The notes under the pieces were generated by a model. That model worked only from the letters and a program-made list of their open reading frames with translations. It was not told where the DNA came from and did no database searches. DNA of 64,000 nucleotides. Origin: Halodurantibacterium flavum (GTDB taxonomy: Bacteria; Pseudomonadota; Alphaproteobacteria; Rhodobacterales; Rhodobacteraceae). Shown in pieces: positions 35,065 through 41,697 of this stretch. Both the position numbers and the translations under genes were made by a program. The stretch spans positions 372,001 through 436,000 of the forward strand of contig NZ_JBHUGH010000003.1 of assembly GCF_042681825.1 (NCBI RefSeq), in the 5' to 3' direction. How positions within the stretch are numbered: position 1 is the first letter of the stretch; every line of letters begins with the position of its first letter.

Positions 35065-37182
35065 TCAGCGCGCCGCCCGGATCAGCGTCAGGATCTCGCG
35101 CGCCGCCGACGGGATGTTCGTCCCCGGCCCGAAGATCGCGCTGACCCCACGGTCGTAAAGGAACTGGTAATCCTGCTGCGGAATCACCCCGCCGCAGATG
35201 ACGAGGATGTCCCCGGCGCCCGCTGCCTTCAGCGCCTCGACCAGCCTGGGCGCCAGCGTCTTGTGCCCGGCCGCCTGGCTGCTGATGCCGATCACATGCA
35301 CATCATTGTCGATGGCGTCCTGCGCGGCCTCTTCCGGTGTCTGGAACAGGGGGCCGACATCCACATCGAACCCGATATCGGCAAAGGCGGTCGCGATGAC
35401 CTTGGCGCCCCGGTCATGCCCGTCCTGCCCCATCTTGACCACCAGCATCCGGGGGCGGCGCCCTTCCTCCTCGGCAAAGGCCTCCACATCCTGCTGGATC
35501 GCGGCAAAGCCCTCATCGCCCTGATAGGCCGCACCGTAGACACCCGCCAGCGTCCGCACCTCGGCCCGGTGACGGCCAAAGACCTTTTCCATCGCCATGC
35601 TGATTTCCCCCACGCTCGCCCGGGCCCGGGCCGCCGCGACCGCGGCCTCCAGCAGGTTGCCGCCATGGGCCGCGCGCCGTTCCAGTTCGGCCAGCGCGGC
35701 ATCGCAGGCGGACTGATCGCGGCTGGCCCGGATATGCTCAAGCCGCGCGATCTGCGCCTCGCGCACCCGGGCATTGTCGATATCGAGAATCTCGATCGGC
35801 TCCTCCTTCTCCAGCCGGTACTTGTTGACGCCGACGATCACATCCTCGCCCCGGTCGATGGCCGCCTGACGCCGGGCGGCGCTTTCCTCGATCCGCAGCT
35901 TGGGCATCCCGGATGCGACAGCCTTGGTCATGCCGCCCATCGCCTCTACCTCCTGGATCAGGGCCCAGGCCTTGTCGGCCAGTTCCGCCGTCAGGCTTTC
36001 GACGTAATAGCTGCCCGCCAGCGGATCGACGACCTTGGTCACGCCCGTTTCCTCTTGCAGGATCAGCTGCGTGTTGCGGGCGATCCGGGCGGAAAACTCG
36101 GTGGGCAGGGCCATCGCCTCATCCAGCGCATTGGTGTGCAGCGATTGCGTGCCGCCCAGCACCGCCGCCAGCGCCTCATAGGCCGTGCGGACCACGTTGT
36201 TATAGGGGTCCTGCTCCTGCAACGAGACGCCCGAGGTCTGGCAATGGGTGCGCAGCATCAGGCTGCCGGGCTTTTTCGGGGCGAACTCGGACATGATCCG
36301 GTGCCAGAGCAGCCGCGCCGCCCGCAGCTTGGCCGCCTCCATGAAGATGTTCATGCCGATGGCAAAGAAGAACGACAGCCGCCCGGCAAAGGCGTCCACA
36401 TCCATGCCCCGCGCAATCGCCGCCCGCACATATTCCCGCCCGTCGGCGAGCGTAAAGGCCAGTTCCTGCACCAGGTTCGCCCCGGCTTCCTGCATGTGGT
36501 AGCCCGAGATGGAGATGGAGTTGAACCTGGGCATCTCGGCGCTGGTGTATTCGATGATGTCCGCGACGATCCGCATCGAGGGTTCGGGCGGATAGACATA
36601 GGTGTTGCGGACCATGAACTCCTTCAGGATGTCGTTCTGGATCGTGCCGGACAGCAGGCTGCGGTCCACACCCTGTTCCTCGCCGGTCACGATGAAGTTC
36701 GCGAGGATCGGGATCACCGCGCCGTTCATCGTCATCGAGACGCTGACCTGATCCAGCGGGATGCCGTCAAACAGGATCTTCATGTCCTCGACACTGTCGA
36801 TGGCGACGCCGGCCTTTCCCACGTCCCCCACCACGCGGGGATGATCGCTGTCATACCCCCGGTGGGTCGCAAGGTCGAAGGCCACCGAGACCCCCTGCTG
36901 CCCGGCAGCCAGCGCGCGGCGGTAAAAGGCGTTCGATTCCTCGGCGGTGGAAAAACCGGCATATTGCCGGATGGTCCAGGGGCGGCCCGCATACATCGTC
37001 GCCCGTACGCCACGGGTGAATGGCGGTTGCCCCGGAACACTGTCCAGATGGCCGAGGCCCCTTATGTCATCCGCTGTGTAAAGCGGCTTGACTGCAATAC
37101 CCTCCAAGGTGTTCCAGACCAGATCCTCGGGGCTGCGGCCCCGAAGCTCGCGTGCCGCCAGGTCGCGCCAGTCGTCGTTCAT
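35065..37182 (-). CDS. mcm: Methylmalonyl-CoA mutase (B12-dependent), single-chain
   Basis: Converts (R)-methylmalonyl-CoA to succinyl-CoA with adenosylcobalamin, the last step of propionyl-CoA assimilation. 705 residues from the ATG at 37182 (GGGAGG upstream). The catalytic barrel shows RGVRATMYAGRPWTIRQYAGF and the substrate-binding TAEE region; the C-terminal cobalamin domain carries the DGHDRG motif that supplies the axial histidine, then the GISSQAAGH loop. The open frame continues upstream to 37809 without similarity. GNAT follows after 3 bp. The mutase chaperone MeaB is not in the window. No cobalamin riboswitch is apparent in the 111-bp upstream gap. Confidence 0.96.
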   Translation of the reverse strand: MNDDWRDLAARELRGRSPEDLVWNTLEGIAVKPLYTADDIRGLGHLDSVPGQPPFTRGVRATMYAGRPWTIRQYAGFSTAEESNAFYRRALAAGQQGVSVAFDLATHRGYDSDHPRVVGDVGKAGVAIDSVEDMKILFDGIPLDQVSVSMTMNGAVIPILANFIVTGEEQGVDRSLLSGTIQNDILKEFMVRNTYVYPPEPSMRIVADIIEYTSAEMPRFNSISISGYHMQEAGANLVQELAFTLADGREYVRAAIARGMDVDAFAGRLSFFFAIGMNIFMEAAKLRAARLLWHRIMSEFAPKKPGSLMLRTHCQTSGVSLQEQDPYNNVVRTAYEALAAVLGGTQSLHTNALDEAMALPTEFSARIARNTQLILQEETGVTKVVDPLAGSYYVESLTAELADKAWALIQEVEAMGGMTKAVASGMPKLRIEESAARRQAAIDRGEDVIVGVNKYRLEKEEPIEILDIDNARVREAQIARLEHIRASRDQSACDAALAELERRAAHGGNLLEAAVAAARARASVGEISMAMEKVFGRHRAEVRTLAGVYGAAYQGDEGFAAIQQDVEAFAEEEGRRPRMLVVKMGQDGHDRGAKVIATAFADIGFDVDVGPLFQTPEEAAQDAIDNDVHVIGISSQAAGHKTLAPRLVEALKAAGAGDILVICGGVIPQQDYQFLYDRGVSAIFGPGTNIPSAAREILTLIRAAR

Positions 37183-37293
37183 GCTTGCCCTCCCGCAGTT
37201 TTGCCGCTGGCGTCGATGTGATCGCCCCGCCGGACCCCCTGCCCCTGTGCTTTCTGCGGAAAATCGCCTATATCCCCAGCCAGAGGAGAGCCC

Positions 37294-37800
37294 ATGAAAC
37301 CGGTCCTGACGCTGCTTTCGTTCCTGATCCTGTTCAGCCCGATGCCGGGCCGCACCGCGCTGGCGCAGACGCCGGACGCACCCGCGTTGCCATCGACGGA
37401 TACCGGCGCGCCCGTGGCGGAAACCGGGCTCATCACGGCAGACGCCGCAGAGATCACGCTGGCCGATCTGCAATGGACACATCGCATCATCGCGGTCTTT
37501 GCGGACACGCCGAACGATCCGCAGTTCCAGCAGCAGATGCGCATGTTGCAATCGGCCGCCGCAGGGCTCGACGATCGGGACGTCCTTGTGGTGACAGATA
37601 CCGACCCCGAGGGGCGCAGCGACCCGCGCCAGCGCCTCCGGCCCCGCGGGTTCTCGCTCGTGCTCGTGGACAAGGACGGGATGGTGAAGCAGCGAAAGCC
37701 CAGCCCCTGGACCGCGCGGGAAATCTTCCACGCCATCGACCGGCTGCCCCTGCGCCGCGAGGAAATGCTGCAACAGCGTCCGGGCCGGATCACCAACTGA
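37294..37800 (+). CDS. Secreted DUF4174 (thioredoxin-like) protein
   Basis: 168 residues with a signal peptide (MKPVLTLLSFLILFSPMPGRTALA) and a DUF4174 domain: HRIIAVFADTPNDPQFQQQ, DVLVVTDTDPEGRS, FSLVLVDKDGMVKQRKPSPW. The fold resembles thioredoxin, but no CxxC is present, so redox activity is not expected. GAGGAG six bases upstream fixes the start. It lies divergent from mcm and ends 1 bp from the end of pccA on the other strand. Function unknown. Confidence 0.8.
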   Translation: MKPVLTLLSFLILFSPMPGRTALAQTPDAPALPSTDTGAPVAETGLITADAAEITLADLQWTHRIIAVFADTPNDPQFQQQMRMLQSAAAGLDDRDVLVVTDTDPEGRSDPRQRLRPRGFSLVLVDKDGMVKQRKPSPWTAREIFHAIDRLPLRREEMLQQRPGRITN

Positions 37801-37801
37801 G

Positions 37802-39799
37802 TCATGCAAACTCCATGATGACGTCGTCTACCTTGAGGCTGGCGCCCGGCGCGGCGTTGATCCGGGCGACAACGCCCTTGCGCGTGGCGCGCAGGATGTT
37901 TTCCATCTTCATCGCCTCGACGGTCGCAAGCGCCTGACCTTCCTGAACCTCGTCGCCCTCGGCCACGTTGATCTTCACCACCAGCCCCGGCATGGGGCAG
38001 AGCAGGAATTTCGACGTATCCGGCGGCAGCTTTTCCGGCATGAGCTGCGCCAGTTCCGCGGCCCGGGGGGTGCGGACATGGACCTTGAGCTCCGCGCCCC
38101 GCAGGCGCAGCAGAAAGCCCGACGGGATCTTGCCCACCTTCATCACCACGGCCTGACCATCGACCGACAGCCGCGCCAGTGGCTGACCCGGCGTCCAGTC
38201 GGATTCCACCCGCAGCGCGGCATCCGCGAACCGGACGGTCGCGCCATCCCGGTCGGCGGCGATCGTCACCGGAAACGCCTGCCCCTGAAGGCTGACCACC
38301 CAGTCCGTGCCCACGTGGCGTTCGTGATTGTCCATCCGTCCGGATATCCGCGCGCGCCGGATTTCCGCAACCCGGTGCATCGCGACCGCCGCCGCCGCAA
38401 CCCGGCGCAAGAGGTCGTCGGGCAGGGTTACGCCCTGAAACCCCTCCGGATATTCCTCGGCGATGAAGGCGGTGGTGATGTCACCCGCCGCAAAGCGCGG
38501 ATGATCCATGACCGCCGACAGGAAGGGCAGGTTATGGCCGATGCCCTCGACCTCGAACCCGTCCAGCGCCTCTCGCATCGCGGTGATCGCGGCCTTGCGG
38601 TCCGGCGCCCAGGTGCAAAGCTTGGCGATCATCGGGTCGTAATACATGCTGATCTCACCGCCTTCATAGACGCCGGTGTCGTTGCGCACGACGCGGGCTT
38701 CGGTCGCCTCCTCGATCGGCGGGCGATAGCGGGTCAGCCGCCCGATGGAGGGCAGGAAGTTGCGATAGGGGTCCTCGGCGTAGAGGCGGCTTTCAATGGC
38801 CCAGCCGTTGATCTTCAGATCCTGCTGCGCAAAGGGCAGCGGCTGCCCGGCGGCGACGCGGATCATCTGTTCCACAAGGTCGATGCCGGTGATCAGCTCG
38901 GTCACCGGATGTTCCACCTGAAGGCGGGTGTTCATCTCAAGGAAGTAAAAGTTCCGGTTGCCATCGACGATGAATTCGACCGTTCCGGCGCTGGTATAGC
39001 CCACCGCCCGGGCCAGCGCACAGGCCTGTTCGCCCATGGCGCGCCGCGTCGCCGGATCGAGAAAGGGGCTTGGCGCCTCTTCGATGACCTTCTGGTTCCG
39101 CCGCTGGATCGAACATTCGCGTTCATGCAGGTAGACGGTGTTGCCATGCTGATCGGCAAGCACCTGAATTTCGATATGCCGGGGCTGCGTCACGAACTTC
39201 TCGATGAAGATCCGGTCGTCGCCGAAACTGCTCGCCGCCTCATTGCGGGAACTGTCAAAGCCCTCGCGCGCCTCATCGTCGTTCCAGGCGATACGCATCC
39301 CCTTGCCGCCGCCGCCGGCGCTCGCCTTGATCATCACCGGATAGCCGATCTGGCCGCTGATCCGCACGGCCTCATCCGCATCCGGGATCAGGCCCATATA
39401 GCCCGGCACGGTAGAAACGCCCGCCTCGGCCGCCAGCTTCTTGGAGGTGATCTTGTCGCCCATCGCCTCGATCGCGGTAGCGGGGGGGCCGATGAAGGCC
39501 ACCCCTTCCGCCTCCAGCGCCTGCGCGAACTTCATGTTCTCGGACAGGAAGCCATAGCCGGGGTGCACGGCCTCCGCCCCGGTCTGCCGGATCGCCTCCA
39601 TGATCCGGTCGATCACGATATAGGACTGGTTCGCGGGCGCCGGCCCGATATGCACGGCCTCATCCGCCATCCGGACATGCAGCGCGTTCCGGTCTGCATC
39701 GGAATAAACGGCAACCGTCGCGATCCCCATCCTGCGGGCGGTCTTGATGACACGGCACGCGATCTCCCCCCGGTTCGCGATCAGGATCTTCTTGAACAT
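37802..39799 (-). CDS. pccA: Propionyl-CoA carboxylase alpha subunit (biotin carboxylase plus BCCP)
   Basis: 665 residues. Biotin carboxylase domain at residues ~1-450: MFKKILIANRGEIACRVIKTAR, the GGGGKGMRI ATP loop, and NTRLQVEHPVTE. A linker (BT) region follows, then the biotinyl domain with VEAMKMEN, where Lys631 should carry biotin. With PccB it carboxylates propionyl-CoA to (S)-methylmalonyl-CoA. Its start lies only about 33 bases from a strong terminator-like hairpin downstream of the 69-residue lipoprotein gene, so a promoter would have to overlap that hairpin or readthrough must occur. Confidence 0.95.
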   Translation of the reverse strand: MFKKILIANRGEIACRVIKTARRMGIATVAVYSDADRNALHVRMADEAVHIGPAPANQSYIVIDRIMEAIRQTGAEAVHPGYGFLSENMKFAQALEAEGVAFIGPPATAIEAMGDKITSKKLAAEAGVSTVPGYMGLIPDADEAVRISGQIGYPVMIKASAGGGGKGMRIAWNDDEAREGFDSSRNEAASSFGDDRIFIEKFVTQPRHIEIQVLADQHGNTVYLHERECSIQRRNQKVIEEAPSPFLDPATRRAMGEQACALARAVGYTSAGTVEFIVDGNRNFYFLEMNTRLQVEHPVTELITGIDLVEQMIRVAAGQPLPFAQQDLKINGWAIESRLYAEDPYRNFLPSIGRLTRYRPPIEEATEARVVRNDTGVYEGGEISMYYDPMIAKLCTWAPDRKAAITAMREALDGFEVEGIGHNLPFLSAVMDHPRFAAGDITTAFIAEEYPEGFQGVTLPDDLLRRVAAAAVAMHRVAEIRRARISGRMDNHERHVGTDWVVSLQGQAFPVTIAADRDGATVRFADAALRVESDWTPGQPLARLSVDGQAVVMKVGKIPSGFLLRLRGAELKVHVRTPRAAELAQLMPEKLPPDTSKFLLCPMPGLVVKINVAEGDEVQEGQALATVEAMKMENILRATRKGVVARINAAPGASLKVDDVIMEFA

Positions 39800-39831
39800 G
39801 CTATCCCCCCTGGCACACGGACGCAGATGCG

Positions 39832-39866
39832 AAAAGGGGCGCCGTGCCTGCGCACGACGCCCCCTT
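39832..39866 (-). terminator. Terminator between the glycine-zipper lipoprotein gene and pccA
   Basis: On the minus strand a 12-bp stem (arms 39852-39863 and 39836-39847, GGGGCGTCGTGC type with one G-U pair) with a CTGC-type tetraloop is followed by TTTT. It begins 26 bases after the lipoprotein stop and ends about 33 bases before the pccA start, so it could act as an attenuator for pccA. Confidence 0.75.
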
Positions 39867-39891
39867 GATCAGATATTCTGTCAGCCGCGGC

Positions 39892-40101
39892 TTAGCGGCG
39901 GCAGAGATGCGGGTTGAGCTGGCAGAACGCCACGTTGCCGCCTGCGCCGATGACCGCACCGGCCGCGACGTCACCGCCGGTCGCAGCGCCTGCGATTGCG
40001 CCTGCACCGCCACCGATAAGGGCCTGTTCGCCGACCGTGTTGCCGCAAGCCGCGACACCCATGAGAAGGGCAAAGCCCAGCGCGATAGTTTTCTTCTGCA
40101 T
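39892..40101 (-). CDS. Small glycine-zipper lipoprotein
   Basis: 69 residues from the ATG at 40101 (GGAGG nine bases upstream; an ATG at 40107 is only three bases from it). Signal peptide with lipobox GVAAC, so a lipid-anchored Cys is expected. The mature part is a glycine zipper (IGGGAGAIAGAATGGDVAAG) ending with two cysteines in CQLNPHLCRR. Similar YMGG/glycine-zipper proteins sit in the outer membrane; function unknown. It lies between two intrinsic terminators and probably has its own promoter around 40144-40149. Confidence 0.75.
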   Translation of the reverse strand: MQKKTIALGFALLMGVAACGNTVGEQALIGGGAGAIAGAATGGDVAAGAVIGAGGNVAFCQLNPHLCRR

Positions 40102-40143
40102 TTCCATATGCCTCCGATAGAATATGCTTTCTGCGTGCAAACT

Positions 40144-40178
40144 AGATTATCACACGTCAGAGAAAACCGAAAAGTTCC
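40144..40178 (-). promoter_or_regulatory. Candidate promoter of the glycine-zipper lipoprotein
   Basis: A good -10-like TAATCT (plus-strand 40144-40149) lies about 43 bases before the start codon in an A/T-rich patch. The -35 region is weak (TTTCGG-like). An upstream GGAAC with CGTG 17 bases later resembles the ECF general-stress promoter pattern, but that sigma factor is generally absent from Rhodobacterales. Confidence 0.35.
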
Positions 40179-40190
40179 TGATGCCCCGTG

Positions 40191-40210
40191 TTCGGCAGTT
40201 AGCTGCCGAA
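40191..40210. repeat. Inverted repeat TTCGGCAG / CTGCCGAA
   Basis: A perfect 8-bp inverted repeat with a four-base centre. It lies between the terminator at 40216-40249 and the lipoprotein promoter region, about 45 bases upstream of the -10-like element. It could be an operator or a second hairpin of the upstream transcript end. The rest of 40250-40414 shows no gene. Confidence 0.4.
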
Positions 40211-40215
40211 CCGCG

Positions 40216-40249
40216 GAAAAAAGCGGCCTGACCTTGCCAAGGCCAGGCC
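40216..40249 (-). terminator. Intrinsic terminator after the acidic-tail protein gene
   Basis: On the minus strand an 11-bp stem with one mismatch (arms 40239-40249 and 40225-40235, GGCCTG-CCTT type) is followed by GC and six T. It lies about 165 bases downstream of the stop at 40415. Confidence 0.78.
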
Positions 40250-40414
40250 CGCAGGAAGGGGAAGGGTAACAGTTCTGACGAAATGCGGCAAAGGAACCCC
40301 CTGCCGACGGTTCAAGCATGACTCCGCCCCCCCGCCGGTCAAAGCAAAATGTCGGACGCCGGCGCGATTGCGCAGAAGTCCGCCGTTTCGCGGCGGGGTT
40401 GCGCGCCATCACGC

Positions 40415-40822
40415 TCAATCCTCGTCCTCGTCGTCCCAGTCGTCCGACCAGTCGTCATCGCCAACCTCTTCGGTTGGCTGCTCGAAAACCTCGGGAAAGG
40501 ACGCGCGTGCCCGTTTGACGTCGATGCGCAGCAGGGCGTCATAGCTTTGCGGGTCAAAGGTCGGCTCGGCGCTGATGACCTCACGCCCCAGAAGCCACGA
40601 CAGGCGCCCGGCATCGAGATTGCCCCGCTCGAACGGTTCTTCGCCGAAATGATCCCAGAGGGCCGCCATGAAGGCACTGTCGGCGCGCCGGTCTACAAGC
40701 TTGCGGTCGGCATAGCGTTCGCGGGCGACAAGCCTGGTCGCGCCATCCTTGTTCGCGCGGCGGATGGTAAACTGAAAGTCCGTGCCGGGAAGGCGCCCCG
40801 GAAAGCCGCGATGTTTCAGCAT
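40415..40822 (-). CDS. Conserved-looking hypothetical protein with acidic C-terminal tail
   Basis: 135 residues, no signal peptide or membrane helix. A basic N-terminal part (TDFQFTIRRANKDGATRLVARERYADRKLVDRR, pI high) is followed by a mixed middle and an extremely acidic tail, GDDDWSDDWDDEDED. Such tails can mimic nucleic acid or bind cations; no family is recognised. GAGG eight bases before the ATG at 40822 supports the start. It lies between pccB and pccA with other small genes and is followed by a terminator. Confidence 0.6.
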   Translation of the reverse strand: MLKHRGFPGRLPGTDFQFTIRRANKDGATRLVARERYADRKLVDRRADSAFMAALWDHFGEEPFERGNLDAGRLSWLLGREVISAEPTFDPQSYDALLRIDVKRARASFPEVFEQPTEEVGDDDWSDDWDDEDED

Positions 40823-40942
40823 GGCCGCACCTCAGGCAGGGGGCGGACATGAATGACCCGGGCAGGCACAGGCCCCCCGGGTCCCGCAGGCATGGCCTGC
40901 AAGGCTGACGCCGGGACGGGACAGGCCCGCCCCTGGGCCTGA

Positions 40943-41080
40943 TCAGCGGTATTTGCCGGTGAAGGTCGGCTCAGCCGCGATCGGAGCCGGAGCAACCGGA
41001 GCGGGCTCGGGCTGACGGTTGCAGGCCGAAACGAAGGCAGCGACGCAAAGCGCCAGAACAACTTTGGTGGTAGCGGACAT
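40943..41080 (-). CDS. 45-residue lipoprotein, Pro/Ala-rich
   Basis: Minus-strand frame: ATG at 41080, stop at 40943-40945, with AGGAG six bases upstream. The peptide begins MSATTKVVLALCVAAFVSAC, an n-region with Lys, a hydrophobic core and a lipobox VSAC, then a 25-residue mature part, rich in Pro/Ala/Glu, ending FTGKYR. Length and layout resemble lysis-type or entericidin-type small lipoproteins, but no family is certain. A 7-bp hairpin (40922-40941) follows the stop without a T run. It lies in the pccB-pccA interval, downstream of a TTTGCAAA box. Confidence 0.7.
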   Translation of the reverse strand: MSATTKVVLALCVAAFVSACNRQPEPAPVAPAPIAAEPTFTGKYR

Positions 41081-41150
41081 GTCAGTCTCCTGTTCCGTCC
41101 CTTTACGCGGATCGGGCTGTTGTGCCCGTTCAGCCCGCGCAGGGATATTC

Positions 41151-41170
41151 CTGTCACACCAGCGTGACAG
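41151..41170. promoter_or_regulatory. Inverted repeat CTGTCAC-N6-GTGACAG
   Basis: A perfect 7-bp inverted repeat about 70 bases upstream of the 45-residue lipoprotein start, in an otherwise gene-free 226-bp gap (41081-41306). Form and position fit an operator for a dimeric regulator. No regulator in the window is an obvious match. Confidence 0.4.
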
Positions 41171-41287
41171 CCCCGAAGTTTACCGGATGCGCGAATCCTT
41201 GGACATGGGGCGCAAGCCGCCATGTGCAGGAAGTTCGCGGGCTGTGTCAGCCTTGCATCATCTTTGCCGTCAAACGCGCCGGCACCC

Positions 41288-41300
41288 TTTGCAAATTGCA
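41288..41300. promoter_or_regulatory. PccR-type box in the pccB-pccA interval
   Basis: The palindrome TTTGCAAA (41288-41295), followed at once by TTGCA (41296-41300 region). It is identical in its first eight bases to boxes at pccB and pccR. It lies upstream of the 45-residue lipoprotein gene and just after the stop of the 126-residue secreted protein gene. Spacing to a second half-site is not the canonical one. Confidence 0.45.
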
Positions 41301-41306
41301 TCGACG

Positions 41307-41687
41307 TCAGAATCCTTCCACTGTGCAGTGGCCTTCGTCCGGACGAAACGCCTCTATGAACTGGACCAGATCGGGGTCGATCTGACCGAATTCAGAGGGC
41401 CGGTCCGCAAGCGAAATCATGATCAGATCCGCATGGCGCCCCGTTTCGGCCAGAAGGCCCAAGGCGACCGTATCACACAGAAACTCCAGATCGGGAAGCG
41501 AGCCTTCCCATCCCTCCGCCACAAGCCCCGGCGTGACGAAACGCAACCTCAGCCAGTCGCCATCGACCTCTTCGGGGCCTTGCCAGAACGCCTCTTGCAG
41601 GGTGGCGTCGCGGCCCGAGGGCAGCGCGAGCCCGTCGGCGATGGCCGGGGCAGGCAAGAGCGACAGGAAAAGCACCGGCAGGCGCAT
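41307..41687 (-). CDS. Small secreted hypothetical protein (possibly DUF6497)
   Basis: 126 residues with signal peptide MRLPVLFLSLLPAPAIADG. The mature part has LALPSGRDATLQEAFWQ, WLRLRFVTPGL, DLEFLCDTVALGLL, IMISLADRPSEFGQ and FRPDEGHCTVEGF, with two cysteines that could pair. I associate this pattern, with modest certainty, with DUF6497 proteins of Rhodobacterales. It starts 10 bp after pccB, and its ribosome site (GAGGG) overlaps the pccB stop region, so it is probably translated from the pccB transcript. Confidence 0.7.
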   Translation of the reverse strand: MRLPVLFLSLLPAPAIADGLALPSGRDATLQEAFWQGPEEVDGDWLRLRFVTPGLVAEGWEGSLPDLEFLCDTVALGLLAETGRHADLIMISLADRPSEFGQIDPDLVQFIEAFRPDEGHCTVEGF

Positions 41688-41697
41688 ATGCAGACCC

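Noticed and set aside
34564..37221. 885-codon plus-strand frame opposite mcm and GNAT
   Set aside because: Antisense shadow of strongly supported enzymes; no domain recognised.
37183..37293. Cobalamin riboswitch upstream of mcm
   Set aside because: The 111-bp gap is too short for a full element plus promoter and lacks a recognisable B12 box.
37183..37809. N-terminal extension of methylmalonyl-CoA mutase to 914 residues
   Set aside because: The extension is antisense to the DUF4174 gene; the ATG at 37182 has a good ribosome site and gives the usual start.
40150..40178. ECF general-stress (EcfG-type) promoter upstream of the glycine-zipper lipoprotein
   Set aside because: GGAAC-N17-CGTG is close to the pattern, but Rhodobacterales generally lack that sigma factor and one match could be chance.
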